Origin: Diadema setosum
Lineage: Eukaryota > Echinodermata > Echinoidea > Diadematoida > Diadematidae
Reading direction: 5' to 3'
Assembly (NCBI RefSeq): GCF_964275005.1
Contig: NC_092705.1
Span: forward strand, 23,056,980-23,120,979
DNA length: 64,000 nt
Shown here piece by piece: positions 1 through 13,460 of this stretch. The notes under the pieces were generated by a model. The model ran no database searches, was not told where the DNA came from, and was given only the letters and a program-made list of their open reading frames with translations. Both the position numbers and the translations under genes were made by a program. Numbering within the stretch: the first letter of the stretch is position 1; every line of letters starts with the position of its first letter.

Positions 1-920
1 TTTGTTTGTTTATTTACTTTTCTAAAGTTAATCTACATAAGAAGAGCAACAATAAAGAATGAGAGCAACAATGAGAAAATTTGGCAATAACATTAAGTCA
101 CGTATTGAATATTGCACATTGTCCTTTATCAAATCGTTATAGCTGATACACACATTCACAAAACAAAATGGGAAATAATCATTAAGAAAAAGGGGGTACA
201 TGTATTTGAAAGACTTGTGAATGCCGCGCTACTTGCAGACTTGAGGAGAAAATGCCGCCAACTATTATTAAGTATAATGAGTGCGTGCGCGCACACACAC
301 TCACACACATCTCCACACACACACACATCCCCACCGACACACAGTCATCAGCACAGCATGCTGAGATCCGCAAAAAAAAAAAAAGTCACGTAGTTGGTGC
401 GAAGAGTGATAAAAATTAGCGACAGCAAACGGATGGAGGGTAAAAAGGTCGGGACGGAAGGGTGTTGAAGGAGGCTGGAAGGGGACGGGGAGAAGAGAAA
501 AGGGTACTAGTAGGCCCTATATGGGACGGGGGTGCGAGGATGGCTTGATGAACAATTTCGAGCTTATCAAATCTCTTTGGGCATAACACACGGCCGGCCG
601 GCGCCACGTTTTTAAAAATGGGGGGGGGGGCACTTCCGGTTTTCATGAGCTAACAAGAGAAAAAACAAGCTAACAAATAAAAAAAATAAAAAAATAAAAA
701 AAGGTTTTCAGCTCAAACACAAGGGCTCTATTGCGCTCAATGGTGTCTTTCATATTTTTTTTTTCTAGTGCCACTTCCAGGGTAAACATAAAAAATTTGG
801 GGCCCAAAGTGGTGACACCCTATGAATTCTTACGTACGGATGCAAAAAAAAAGTGGGGGCCAAGCCCCACCCCGCCGCCCCTGTGACAAACCAATATCCT
901 AATCCTTGCATTCACTACAG

Positions 921-1500
921 AAAGATCAAAGAGGAAGAATGAAAAGAAGGAGAAGAAGAAAAGGAGAAGGATGAAAAAGAGAAGATGATGATGACGTAAA
1001 AAAAATGAAGGAGGAGAAGGAGAAGAAAATAAAAAGAAGAGAAACAATGATAATGAAAAAAAAGGAGCCTGAAGCAGCTGAAGCAGAAGTATCAGATGCA
1101 GAGAAGAAGGCCTTGGAGAAGATGTCGCAAAGAAGGAAGAGGCGGTAGACGTGAACAAAAAACATTTTTGTATAGGAGGAATGATTGTTGGGAAGGGAAA
1201 TTGATGGAAAAAAAAGAAAATGGCAAAGAAATGGAGAATAGATTTGGAAACATTGTAAGCACAGTGAGTGTAACTTCGAAAAGAAGCAGAGTGGAAACTA
1301 AAATAATAATGATACTAAAGTCCAACAGGGAAGCATGACATGTATGAGTGGAAGAAAGAAGAAATTGTGAGGAAGGGATGTGGAAGAGAAGTGAGAAAAG
1401 AGAAGAGAGAAGATGAAAGGACATTAAAGAAATGAAAAGGGAGTAATTCGTCTAAATGACCACAAGAAGCAGAAGAAAAAGAAAAGAAGAAAAGAAACCT
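921..1500. repeat. Purine-rich (GAA/GGA) tract
   Basis: About 580 bases in which the plus strand is overwhelmingly A and G, in irregular GAA, GGA and GAAA words, with few pyrimidines. The complementary open frames encode only Phe/Leu/Ser-rich low-complexity peptides and are not genes. Such polypurine-polypyrimidine tracts can form triplex (H-DNA) structures; that consequence is general knowledge and is not shown here. Confidence 0.7.
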
Positions 1501-2149
1501 AGCGTAATTTTGTGCAGCTGCTCGAAAAGATGAATCAAACGTAGGTGGCGTAATTCCTGAACTCAACGCAACCCAACATTCATCTACTGTCAGTGACTGT
1601 ATTCAACAATTAGGGAGGCATCCCACCTCCAGTAATATTCTCCGGCCGGCCTGATCCAACAGTCGAGCTTTCACTGAATTTTTCAAGGATGTAAATATGG
1701 CGGGGGGGGGGGGGGGGGATTCATTGCAGATAGTAATGTGCTACATCGTGAGAAGTTACCCAAACTTATAATGTTGTTTCATTCTGCATAATTCGATTCG
1801 TTGATCTACTTCTATGTTTGTTTGTGTTTTTTTTTTTTTGTCTTCATACAAAAAGTAACACAACATAATAAGATTCAGGATGTAGGCCCTATTTTTCTTT
1901 CAATTAGTGAATATTATTACCATTACGCACGTTCATCATCTGAAGCCTCTATTCTGTAGCTTCATTTCTATTGTAGTTATATAACCTTATTTATAGCATC
2001 ACTATCTTTACCATATTTTTCTCATGTTATACATTCAATACTATTTCATTTGAAAAAAAAAAAAATCACATTCTCGCCATAATTATGAAATCTAGGGGCT
2101 TCTGTACACTCCCCTGCCTGTTTTGTCGATGTTGTTGTCCAGTGTTGTA

Positions 2150-2318
2150 CAGTGGCGGATCCAAGCGGGGCACACCGGGCGCGCAACCCCCCCCCCCCCT
2201 TTATTTTTTGTTAAAACAAAATATATAAAAGCAAAAATGGGGGGGGGGGCGTGCCCCCTTTTAATTTTGTAACTTAGGCGCCTCCCCTTTATGAAATTTC
2301 TGGATCCGCCCCTACTGT
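2150..2318. mobile_element. Short MITE-like element with GTGGCGGATCC termini
   Basis: The left end reads CAGTGGCGGATCCA and the right end is its approximate inverse (TGGATCCGCCCCTACTG). The interior has a C homopolymer, an AT-rich centre and a G homopolymer. The same termini recur at 49217-49393, 49871-50143 and 63115-63490, and at the ends of the array at 50.9-52.2 kb, so this is a dispersed family. No coding capacity. Confidence 0.55.
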
Positions 2319-3245
2319 GTCTATTTTGATTTGTTACTTGTTGCCGTTTTAGATTCGTGCCTGCGGGTAGGCCTACAACTATAACTTGTTGCCTGATTTG
2401 ACAATGCATGACCTGTGAGTTCATGCCGTCCTTACAGCTGCATGCATTCAAACTTTGTATTTTTTTTTTTTCAGACAGGGGCCTATAAAGCTTATTGCAG
2501 GCAATCCCGGTTTTCTGTTAGAAGTATAAAGTCTATGTACTGTTGAATAAACCCTGTAGGGCTCACAGAATCGTTAAATGTACCACTAAATAAAAGAAGA
2601 AAAAATTAATCAAAAATCAAAATGCAGTTTGGCATTAAACTGAATAGCTGCAGATATTGAGTATGAATTCCTCTACAAACTGCACTGAGTTGGAAGATGA
2701 AAGCTTTTCTCATGGAATATAGAAGGGACTATTGATTGGGTGCATGTACAGAAAATAGGCCTATGTGATTTTGGGAGTAATAAGAACTCGTAGTCTGGCT
2801 TTGCTAACAATTGGACATAGTTTCAACTGAAGAACCCCCCCCCCCCCCCCTTGGAAATTGGATGGATGAAAGGGTATATCTCACTTTTTTTTCAGGTTAG
2901 TGAAAATGAAACACCTCATTTCTCGCAGCTATTTTACAGATTTTTTTGAATTTTGAATTTTGAATGTTAACACACGTCTCTATGGGGAAATATTTACCCG
3001 TGTGAGCCCTGTAGTTTTAACCATAGAGATTTGGGAGGAGAAAAAATCTCTTTGATAGTTAGTGACAGCTTTTAAATCACTATGGTGTAAAACACTCTCT
3101 GAGTGATACACGCCATTAAAACTAAAACAACAACAAAAACAGCTTAGTCTAAAAATTGCGGAGCGCCAGCTATCAGCGATTTAATGTGCAGTGTGTCCTG
3201 ACAAGAGAGTTCCTGAAACAAAAATAGTAAGAGTAGACATCGAAA

Positions 3246-6200
3246 ATGGCATCGCAAATGGAGGTAGAAGGCGCTTCTGCGTCTACTCAGCAGTCTGTGA
3301 TGGCCTCCAGTGGGACATCTGGAAGTGTTGCTGTTGCTCTCCATCCTTTGGTTGTAATGAACATTTCAGAGCACTGGACAAGGATCCGAGCACAAGAAGG
3401 AAAACCGACGCAAGGTATTAGTTCTGTAGTGTAATGTAGCCCCATATATTCACTTTCGTGTAACTTGTCTGAAATCGGGACGGACGAGTGCGTATGACAC
3501 AACCCTTTGATAGATTAGCATTGTTTGTATTCAGTGCCAGTATGAAATCGTGACCCACGCAATGCAAATGTCTACCAATCCTTGGTGAATCATCTCTTTT
3601 GATTCCAAAACTACTGGTCTTTAAATTGACTCTTGAGTCTTGAGTCTTGTCTCTTTATAGATTCTGTTACAAATTTAGTCTTGAAATTTAGCTCTTATTA
3701 ACCAGGAAAAACAAGTAAGATCAATAGAAAACATCTACAAATTCAATATTGTATCATGTTTGTTTCATCTTTATCATGCATGCAACGTGGATGTGGACAT
3801 TGGGATGATGGTACGGAAGTCTGTAGACGACTGACTTGAGGTTCAGTAATGCTCTTTTGTTGAGGGAAAATTATCATGACATTGAACAACATAAAATAGA
3901 AAATGACCACTAATCATAAGTATTTATGATGTCATGTTTGCTGTTAGCAGAGTGTAGGATATCTAGGCAAAATCTAATATGATAATCCTACTCTTCAAAA
4001 GAAAAATTGCAATTTAGGATAGATTTTTAGTCTTTTCAGCCAAGTTATTTATTGTGGTAAACTTTTCATTGTTTCCCAGTTCTTGGAGCATTGATTGGCA
4101 AACAAGAAGGAAGAAACATTGAGATTCTAAACTCTTTTGAGTTGCTGTTTGATGTCATCGAGGGAGACATCATTGTTGACCGGGAATACTACAACACCAA
4201 GGAGGAGCAATGTAAGTGTCTCTAGGAGTCTTAAGTTACCCTTTTTATAGGCAGAAAAATCTGTTTTGGAAGAGTTTTATAATTTTTGTTAGTTTGTTTA
4301 CTCTGATGAATCTCAGTATACAAAAAGAACCTTCCCATAGTCACTGAAGTGGGGGGATCTTGACCGAGGGTAAACCAAATAAAGGGTGGGATGCCTCACC
4401 CTCCTCCAGTTTACGGCTGATTCACAGTCCTGGATCGATGAATTTTAACTCACATTTTATGATGAAATTGAAATAATCCCTGAATACAGTGCACTCACCA
4501 GCTTTATGTAATATCAACACACAGTGACCAGCTCATTAACAAGTTTGCTTTTACTGAATATGTATGAAATGCCTCATGACATGTATGGTATTGGCACATG
4601 AAGGTTGCATTAAAAATTCTAAATAATGTAATGAAGATTTCACCAAATGTGGATGGATTATAAACAGACACATGCCGTCTTCCAATATTTGCTTGAATGG
4701 AGGTGTTTTTATAAGCTGTCAGGAGGCATAATTTTCTTAAATATCAAATGTACATGTACTCCCTAGAGGTGCCACAACACATTACTGTTTCTCTTCACCT
4801 CGATTTCTGTTTGTATCACAGTCAAGCAAGTGTTCAAAGATCTTGAGTTTCTTGGGTGGTACACCACAGGAGGAGCCCCAAATGAAGCAGATATCAAGGT
4901 TCACAAACAGGTAAGTCATACTACAATTTAGTAGATATACTTGTGATGAAATACTTCAATTTCACTAAGTGTGGTCAAGGCAGCTGGAAGGGTTTGGTCA
5001 GAAATTTTGGAGTGATGGTACAAAATTTTCAAGAACTCAAGATGACTGCATATCATTTGTAGATGGCAACATTCCTGATTAGGGTACTAAATTAATATTA
5101 TCTGAAGTATGTGTGCAGAGCTGTCAAATGATATTTTTGTGGAGAAGTTCAAATAAAGAACTCTCTTGTGCTGAACAAAGCAACTTAATTTTGATTATAT
5201 GTTTTTAGGTTTGGGATTTTCCTTTGAATTTTCTGACTTCATCCACTCACTCAAGCTTAAACAAAAAAATATGAAAAAGGGGAAACCAACCCATTCCCTC
5301 CATAAAAAAAAAAGTGTACACTGTGGGGGAATTGTGCACATAAATTTATTACAGTGTTTACGTTGTATATGAAAAAGAGAATTGAAGACATGGCCATCTT
5401 CAAATCATGCTATTATTTCAAGTAGTCATTTGTTCGTTGGTACCTTTAAAAACCTAACCAAGTTCCAACAAATTTGTGCAGTTCAAATAAACTCAGCCAT
5501 TGGATATATATTCCAAATGATGGTCTACAGTTTCTTCATGAAGTTGTTCAGACAATTTTGTACGAATATTCTTAGAAAATAGACAATTATGTTTGTCAGA
5601 AAATGTTTTCATTGTCAACACTTTTCCATGGTTCTTCGACAGGGATATAATATGAGCAGGACGAACACCTGATATTCATTAGCAATTTTATGAAAGAAAG
5701 CATAGCTTCTGTTAACTCATCTTCTCTCTGTTGCAATGCCATTGTTATCTCTGTATCAATGTCTTCCCCACAGATCTGTGAAATCAATGAAAGTCCAATC
5801 TTCTTGAAGCTGAATCCTCTATCAAGACAAGCAGATGTAAGCTTACAAACATAAACACTTACATATTTTGCACGGACGTGCCAGTATAATTGCAATTTTT
5901 ACAGAATGTAGACAGTGGGTATAATCAGTTGCTCTCCACAAGTCACTGGGAGTTTTGGCTTGTTACAAACGATGCTTTCTGTCAGTGGTGGGCCAGCAGT
6001 GTAATGCAACACCATCCCACTAGTTCAAAAGGAAAAAAAAAAAAAAAGGAAAATAACAGTGCTCAAATGCTGGATCTATTTTGCTTTGAGACATACATGT
6101 ACTTGGTCCAAACCCACACAGAATTCACCTCTGCTGCGAAAGATGCAGCTCTTCAAGCATCCTTTTGCTTGTAAAACCCAACTTCTGAAACCACTTATGC

Positions 6201-9200
6201 AATGTTCGAACCATAAATGCATGACAGCCAACCTCAAATGGAAAACAAGAGACCTTCCAACCATTGTCTGAGCACTCTGCTTCCAGCTCAAGATACCTTG
6301 TAAGCTTGCGCTCAAAGGTATCTAGTCATTTATTGTTCTCCCATGGTACGGTCAGCTCTCCAGAAATCACTTGTACTTGACGGAGTCATCAGCCCTCAAA
6401 ACTCTATCTGAACACAGATACTGCTGTGAGCACCACATTACTGGGATGATATAAACAATTGAAAAAAAGGCATTTTGGTAGGAAAATGAGTTTGTAAGGA
6501 AAATAAGTTTGTAAGAAAAATATTAATGAGTTTGTAAGGAAAATATCTTCAGTCTTACATTCTTCTTGCACTATCATGAAAGTGCTTACATACATACGTG
6601 TACATATGTACAGAACTGATGCTGTCTACTGTTCTGTCTGCAGCTTCCAGTCACGATGTATGAGTCTGTGATTGATCTGATACAAGGCGTGGCCACCATG
6701 CTCTTTGTGGAGCTCAACTTCACGCTGGCTACGGAGGAAGCTGAGCGGATTGGGGTGGATCACGTCGCCAGGGTAACCAACAGCGAGACTATGGAAAGTT
6801 CCATGGGTAAGAATCACTTTGAACCTCAAAGGGTTCACGACTTTGTTTGCTTCCGTTGATTTTTTTAAAGGAAATATTCTTTTGTAGTGAACTTTGTGTG
6901 CACAGTTTCATATAGTCCACAATCTTTGTTTTTATTTATTTATTTATTAATTTATTTTTGTCGAGGAGTGCCTTGATAGAGTTGATAGCTTGGAATTTTC
7001 ATAATTATTTTTAGAAGAGAAAAGAAATTGAATTTGGCCTGTTGTGAGGGAAAACCTGTTGTGTTATAAGATAAGCCATCTGACTAGACTTATAGTTGTA
7101 TGAAAAAGTCATTGGACTAGTTGCACTTTTTGAGTTATATACTGTAATAGTAATTCCAAAAACCAAGGAAGTTTATAATGCTATGCTGTATTTCACCATC
7201 ATAATTTCGACTACTTGTTGTTAGCATTTCATAAAGTACAATTTATTGTACAATGATGTGAAAATATAATTTGTTTTTCATAAGAGCACTTGTATATTCA
7301 TAAATATTTATCTGTTTCATTTACAGGATTTACAAAAATCCATGTGTGCTAAATTTCTAATTGATTCTCAAAATTGGCAGCACGTTCTCGTAAGATTACA
7401 ATTTTTATGTTTCTCACTATGATTGGCAGGTTTCTTCCACAAAATTTCTAAATTCATGCAAATAGTAATTAATGTATCCACTCTCATTACCTCCGCCAAG
7501 GGAGGAGGTTATGTTTTCGTTACCGTTGGTTTGTGTGTGTGTTCGTTAGTTAGTTTGTCTGTGTGCAAAATAACTCAAAAAGTAGTTAAAGGATTGGGAT
7601 GAAACTTGCAGGAATGGTTGAGAATGACACAAGTACCAAACGATTAACTTTTGGTAGTGATCCGAGAATTTGGGGGGAATTTATGAAGGATTTTTGATAT
7701 TTTGGCAGGTAGGGTCAATGAACTTGGGAGTTCAGGCTGCGCGTATTTGAGGTTTGTATGCGCGCACTAAAGTGCGTGCTCTAGTTTCTGCTAGGGCGAG
7801 GTGCGCCGTGCAGCTGAGGGTTTATGACGTAACAATTAAAGGCTTCTACTAGTATATTGGGAAATTGGGCGACTTTCAGCACACTATAAACACTTTCAGC
7901 ATGCTATAAGTACGTAGGCCTATGGGTGGAAATCACTGATATCTCTATGGAAGAACAAGATCAGTGATGGAAATGAGCTGCATGCTTGGCGGAGGTCTGC
8001 GCTCTCAGAGTGCTTCTCTAGTTTAATAATGTTTCCAGTGTAAGACAAGCACTGCCCCCCCAAGGAAAAACGCAGTATCTACATCCAGCTCCATTTCTCA
8101 ACAACCGAGATATTCACCATTTTATGTTTTTGCCAAAGCCCCTGGAAAATATACTCTTTTGAAAAATTCCTTCATTGTGGAATTTTAGTCTATCTAGCTA
8201 CCAATTTTCCTGGAAAATATCATTTTGTGATTTTGTTTTGTTTTTAAGTTATTAATGAAAATGTAGATACTTTGGGGAAACCCCATGCAATTGACTGATT
8301 TCCCCAAGGAAAAACGCAGTATCTACAATGGAACGTATTTCCCCAAGGAAAAACGCAGTATCTACAGCGGAATGACTGCCATAATTATGTATGCATGTAG
8401 ACAGTTCTATACATCATTGTACAAGTATTCATGATGCACCATCCTCAACCTCTGGCCCTGGGGGATGCATCCTCCATCCCCCATTTATGCCCTGATTACA
8501 GAGGTGGCTTCATAACAATAGCATTAACAAATAACAGATCGTTCTTGGAACGTTTTGCTTACATTCCCAGACCGATCTTGCTGTAAACGTTACGCGTTTA
8601 TAAGTATGAAGCTTGCCAGGGCTGTAATGTGATATGGCCTAGCCGCTAACTAATGTTAGCATCTAGGATACTAGATCTAGATCTGTACAGTCTAGGCTAG
8701 AGTCTGTCTAGACCAAAATAAATCTAATTCGGATGTCTGGACCTAGATCGATCTAGACTACTTCTAGTTTTTATATCGTTTATTCTAGGCTGGCTACGTA
8801 GCAGGCTACACGAGTCTACAGCCTCAGGCTATGCACGATACTCATAGAAAAAAAAAATAGCCTAACGTTAGAACTGCAGAAGGTTTAGTCTAAGCCCTTA
8901 GATTACCGGTCTAGGCCCCTACCTATTTTTCACATAATCTATTTTCCACTAGATCGCTGTCTATGTAATTTTAAGACAGTATGGTATGGAGTAGACTTCA
9001 CTAGCGGTGTTAGATTTTGAGGATTCTGAGTGGTTAAGTTTTAGTCTTAGACTTCTTTCTTAGTTTTATAAACAGGCCTGCCGTAGAGTAGGCCTATTTT
9101 AGTCCTACACTACATCTTTCTTTAGACTTTCGGAATACGGACCCTGAAAGTTCTGATTAACGTTAAGTCTAACGTTAGAAAAGAGACGCAAGACTCAAAC

Positions 9201-12200
9201 GTTACTGTCTAGACAAGTCTTAGACTTGGACTTAGGCCTAGATGTATAGGGTCTAACATGTTAGTATAAACGCGACGTTTATCCGATACAACACAAATAG
9301 ATCCAGGCACCTAGGTCTATTGCCTTTCGACGAAACTTTCAGATTTGGAGCCTGAGGAATTTTGACAAGGGTCTAGGCCTATCAAAGTTACTTCACAACA
9401 AGTTAATATTGAAATAGTACGAAAGATGTTCATCATCGAGGTAGAATATGAGAGAAAAGCTGATCGTTAATCACACGAAGCAAGGTAAACATGCATTTGT
9501 GTTTAGAACTCTAACGTTACCTCGCTTCGTGTGACAAACATGCATTTGTGTTTACCTCGCTTTGTGTGACAAACGATCAGCTTTATTCTTTCAATATTGA
9601 AATAGTTTTGAATTACTTACTCATTATCTGCAGATAAATTTTTCTTGAGGGCTAGGCTCACGAGTAATTTTCCAGGCGACAACATTTTGTTTTAATCCAA
9701 GACAAGTACACACTCACACTGTATAAATGCTGACTAGCCGGCCGGGCCCTGTGCTGACTGCATGCTCAGTGCAGCTAATATGCAAGCTGTCAGTGTTGTG
9801 CTAGCTGTATTGTTTAATGTGCACTCGGTTAGTCTTAATCACACACTGTGTTTTATATTAGGATCACGATCTCATCAAAATATTTACTAATCAGTATTGT
9901 TTCGGTTAGATATTTTGAACATTATGTCTCATTATTGAGCAAGTATATCTAAAGAAAGTAATTTACGTTCAAATTACAGAACAACCGGCAAAGTATTCAC
10001 ATATATAAATAACAGTGTCTGGTAATTAAGACTAGCTTTGTAGATACTGCGTTTTTCCTGGGGGAAATATTCATGATGTAGATACTGCGTTTTTCCTTGG
10101 GGAAAGTGCAAGTTAAGTGTAGATACTGCGTTTGGCAGTTACGGAAAAGTAGCTTTCCAAACATTTTTTCAAAAATCTGAATATGTCATATGAAGAAGGA
10201 TTGCCCACTGACTATATTTATGCAAAAAAGTGAAAATCGCCAAAAATGTTAGATACTGCGTTTTTCCTTGGGGGGGCAGAGCAGTACAATTCAGAGATGA
10301 CCCTTGGCCTCTATACCTTGAGCTGTTGAAATGACTGTTATTATAAAGAATGGACAGAAGATGAAAGTGTTGTTGATGTTACTCTATGTTCCTTTACACC
10401 TCTCTCTCTCTCTCTCTATCATGCGGCTCCAAAGTTGCGGAGCACTTGATGGCTCAGCACAACGCAGTAAAGATGCTACACAGCCGTGTTAAGCTGATAC
10501 TGGACTACGTGAAGGCCGTCCAGGCGGGAGAGGTCCCCATGAACCATGACGTCCTGAGGGACGCAAACAGTCTGTGCCACAGACTACCAGTTCTCCACCT
10601 CGACAAGTTTGACACCGACTTCTACAACGTGAGTTGGCCGTCCAATGTATGGAGTGTGGGATTATTTCTTTGGGCTGCTAAAGGGAAGCAATTTTCCCTT
10701 TACATCTCCAGACACTTTGCTGAACTTACCAAACTTTTTCATAAGCATTCAGCAATCCATCCAAATTTTTCATGCAGTTGCAAATTAGCAAGCCTACTCA
10801 GATGTAGCAATGTGCTTCAGTCAAACAGGAGAGCCACGGTGAAACAATAGGGAACAGGGGGATTTTAAAGGTAATATCTATCCATTGACAACAAGTTTGG
10901 AGTATATTTGTGCTAATCTACAAACAAAGCACAATTTAAGGGTTAAGCGTGGACCAGGGGACTGATGGGCTTTAACCCATTGAGGACGAGTCCCAAGTGT
11001 ACTCAAGCAGGTGTCTGTGGGAGATGCGTGTTGTAGCAAAATCAGTCCTTCCTCAACGTGTTCAGCTCCACTCTGAAGAATAATTGGACAGTGAAGGTAA
11101 ATTGTGCTCATAGAGAGTACATGAAGAATACATGTAACTGTGGATAAATTATAGCAGTTATTACCATACTATATGAAGGAATAGAAGAATGACAAATTTG
11201 TATATGTATGGGTTTATTTGATCTACAAACCGGATTAATGTTCTGGGATGAATTTTATGTGTCTGCTTAATATCATGTCTTCATTCTCACAAGGTCTTTG
11301 ATTACAGTACTGTATGTCATGTTTGAAATCTTACCTCCATGCAGCAATGCAATGACGTAACCCTCATGGCATACCTAGGAGCAATCACCAAAGGATGCAA
11401 CACAGTCAACCAGGTGAGTTAGAGTTCTTGGCTCTGTTGCATTCAAAAAATGCAATCAAACGCAAGACAGAAAAATCAAAGCTAAGTCAGGATATCGGCC
11501 AATCAGAATTAAGTATGCAGAGACTTTATGTGATTTGGCTTGGGTCGGTAGCACGTCTGCTACCAGATACAATGGACCTACATGTAGGTTCGATCCTAAA
11601 GTGTCTGTGAGCAATGTTGTGTGTAAATGTCCCGTTCCCTGCCCCTCGGGTGGGACACAAAATGAAGGTCTTGCTTGTGAGAAGGTTACAACTCAAGTAC
11701 GGTAAAATGGTCCTGCCTCACATCCAACTGGACCCCATGGAAGACCAGCTAGTGCAACTGCTGAAAATGGGCTATCCAACCATCTTTTCAGATGGAAAAA
11801 TGATACAAACAACTTTTTTTTTTTTAAATTCAACTTTTATGCAACTGTGCCTTGGATATTCAGACAATAAAAAAGTCGCTGATATGAGGTTTTTCAGATT
11901 TAAAAAGACTTAAGAATTGTTTTTATTTCTGATTTCTTTAGCACATAATGCTATGTGTAAAGCTATGCATGCATTTTTTTCATTGATAACTTCAGTGATA
12001 AAATTGATGTAGTAATTCATCTCTTGGTGTATTGATTCCTTAATCAAATAACATTTTCATTGTTATGTAATTGTATTTGTTTGAACTCATATTACAAATT
12101 ATGTGTCATTTTTTCACATGTATTTAACTGTCCTCCTTCTTGGCAGTTTGTCAACAAGTTCAACGTGCTGTACGACAGGCAAGGCATGGGTCGTAGAATG

Positions 12201-12218
12201 AGGGGACTCTTCTTGTGA
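3246..12218 (+). CDS. COPS6: COP9 signalosome complex subunit 6 (eight exons, intact)
   Basis: Exons: 3246-3414, 4080-4211, 4822-4910, 5774-5836, 6644-6806, 10435-10628, 11345-11413 and 12147-12218. They total 951 nt (316 aa plus stop), close to the 327 aa of human CSN6, and all introns are GT-AG. The product is the MPN-domain subunit of the COP9 signalosome, which removes NEDD8 from cullins. The MPN domain covers roughly residues 30-165 ([45 protein letters not shown]). The JAMM metal-binding HxH is absent, as expected for this catalytically inactive partner of CSN5. Conserved C-terminal blocks are [39 protein letters not shown] and the terminal RGLFL. The exon 6 acceptor is taken as AAAG before TTGCGG, behind a CT repeat, because this restores phase and gives ...VAEHL. 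The start ATG opens the family N-terminus MASQMEVEG. The gene converges on CDC20. Intron 5 (3.6 kb) carries two mobile elements. Confidence 0.95.
7489..8022. mobile_element. Palindrome-ended non-coding repeat (CCTCCGCCAAG type)
   Basis: The left end is ACCTCCGCCAAGGGAGGAGGT and the right end contains GCTTGGCGGAGGTCTGCGCTC, an imperfect inversion. The interior includes GTTTGT repeats and the phrase 'aactcaaaaagtagttaaagg', with no reading frame. I recall very similar sequence as a widely dispersed repeat of marine animals, so this is probably a non-autonomous element. It lies in COPS6 intron 5, about 30 bases before a second, unrelated transposon. Confidence 0.6.
8052..10279. mobile_element. 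Non-autonomous DNA transposon, 2.2 kb, with 30-bp TIRs
   Basis: The first 30 bases (CTG, seven C, AAGG, AAAAA, CGCAGTATCTA) are matched exactly by the inverted last 30 bases. AGCA directly flanks both ends (8048-8051 and 10280-10283), a probable 4-bp target-site duplication. Copies of the CCCCAAGGAAAAACGCAGTATC part recur inside the left end near 8302 and 8341. They recur inverted inside the right end near 10039, 10079 and, degraded, 10119. No transposase frame is present. Internal features are a CTAG-rich stretch (about 8640-9380) and an imperfect hairpin (about 9458-9592) with AAAGCTGATCGTT arms. The superfamily is not identified; TIR plus iterated subterminal repeats and a 4-bp TSD would need a library comparison. 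Confidence 0.8.
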
Positions 12219-12731
12219 GTGGCATTCCAGCAATCAGCTCTCCATCAAGGACGTATCTCTTTGATATTGTGTTGCACTGTGACTGTGTCTGTCAACCAGC
12301 AACCAAGGAGTGACTCTGACTTGTGTCATGTGATTTGGCCAGAGTGTCATGTGATGTGGCCCATGTATCATGTGACATTGTGAAAGAACACCTTATATTA
12401 CACCATATGAGGAATTGTGAAATGGACAGCAAGGCATGATGCAGTCACGGGACATTTTACAGTTTGGATATATATTCATACTCAGTACCAGCAAGAAAAA
12501 AAAAAGTACACATGCAAATGTTTGCTTATAACACGTGCATTCTGCCCATGTGAATTGTACTACCGTACAGCGGTATTGTATCAACCGTCAATAGACTTGA
12601 ACACAAGCAAAATTCATTTTATTTGACAACAGCTTGTCATGGGTGTACATCTTCTGAATGCAGGCCTACAGCTAGAATTATATCTGACAGGATTTGCCGA
12701 CATCCTTCCAGCTTAACATAGTACTCCCACA

Positions 12732-12930
12732 CTGTATACACTGTTATTTTCGCGTACAGATATTTTCGCGAATGACAAGGTCACAGACATTTTTGTGAGA
12801 TGTTGTTTTCGCGAATCAACGCCGCCGCTTACGTTAATGCTCTATTAACACAGCGTATGGAGTCATTTTTACGTGTTGTTAAATTTGTGATCCAACTGTG
12901 ATTCGCAAAATAACAGCTTATACAGTATAT
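12732..12930. mobile_element. MITE-like element with 'tttcgcg' words
   Basis: The left end CTGTATACACTGTTATTTTC is matched by an inverted, diverged right end (GCAAAATAACAGCTTATACAG). Between them, TTTTCGCGAAT-like words repeat. The total of about 200 bp has no frame. It is related in word content to the element at 13258-13460. Confidence 0.5.
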
Positions 12931-13257
12931 GCAAGCATTAGTTGACTCTGATAGGAGTTGTGTGTTCATCCAGTCCCAAATGTAATTGGAGAATGAGAAA
13001 GAAGTTGATGGCAATGGAGGAATTTCTGATAGGCGCACAGGTAAAAACCTGGATGATAGGGGGATGAATGAACAATGGGATTGGTCATTCATACAATATG
13101 TACAATCTACCAAGATTGATAGGCATAGAGTGTATGCTGTGATGGAAAGAATCCCCCCCCCCCCACACACACACACACACACATTTATATGTTTATACAT
13201 ACACTGCTTTACTCATTAGGGAAATATAATGCACTGAACACTGGAAATTGTGTGAGG

Positions 13258-13460
13258 AAACAACTACTGAAAAAGCGGATATTTTCGCGCGACTAATTTT
13301 TCGCGCTAGGCCGGGTCAGAAGAGTTTCGCGTGTTTTTAATTCCGCGGAATCAAGACATCACGCACAGGAACGTATGGCAAGCAAAAATATTCGCGTGTT
13401 TTTATTTTCGCGCGAGTTTCTGGTTGCGCGAAGTGCGCGAAAATTTCCACTTTTACAGTA
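13258..13460. mobile_element. Second MITE-like element with 'tttcgcg' words
   Basis: The left end (CTACTGAAAAAGCGGATATT) pairs with the inverted right end (AAATTTCCACTTTTACAGTA). The interior is rich in TTTTCGCG and GCGCGAAAAT words, giving CpG-dense sequence in an AT-rich background. No coding capacity. Confidence 0.5.

Larger units (their letters stand above)
1..3245. other. Intergenic DNA upstream of COPS6
   Basis: I see no convincing exon here. The open frames are low-complexity translations of purine-rich or CA-rich DNA. Contents are a CA-rich patch (about 290-345), several G or C homopolymers (619-629, 1702-1719, 2186-2199, 2837-2851), a long purine-rich tract and a short MITE (both listed separately). 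The last few hundred bases must hold the COPS6 promoter and 5' UTR, but no TATA box or other defined element can be named. A 5' UTR exon of COPS6 could start around 3150-3245. Confidence 0.6.
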
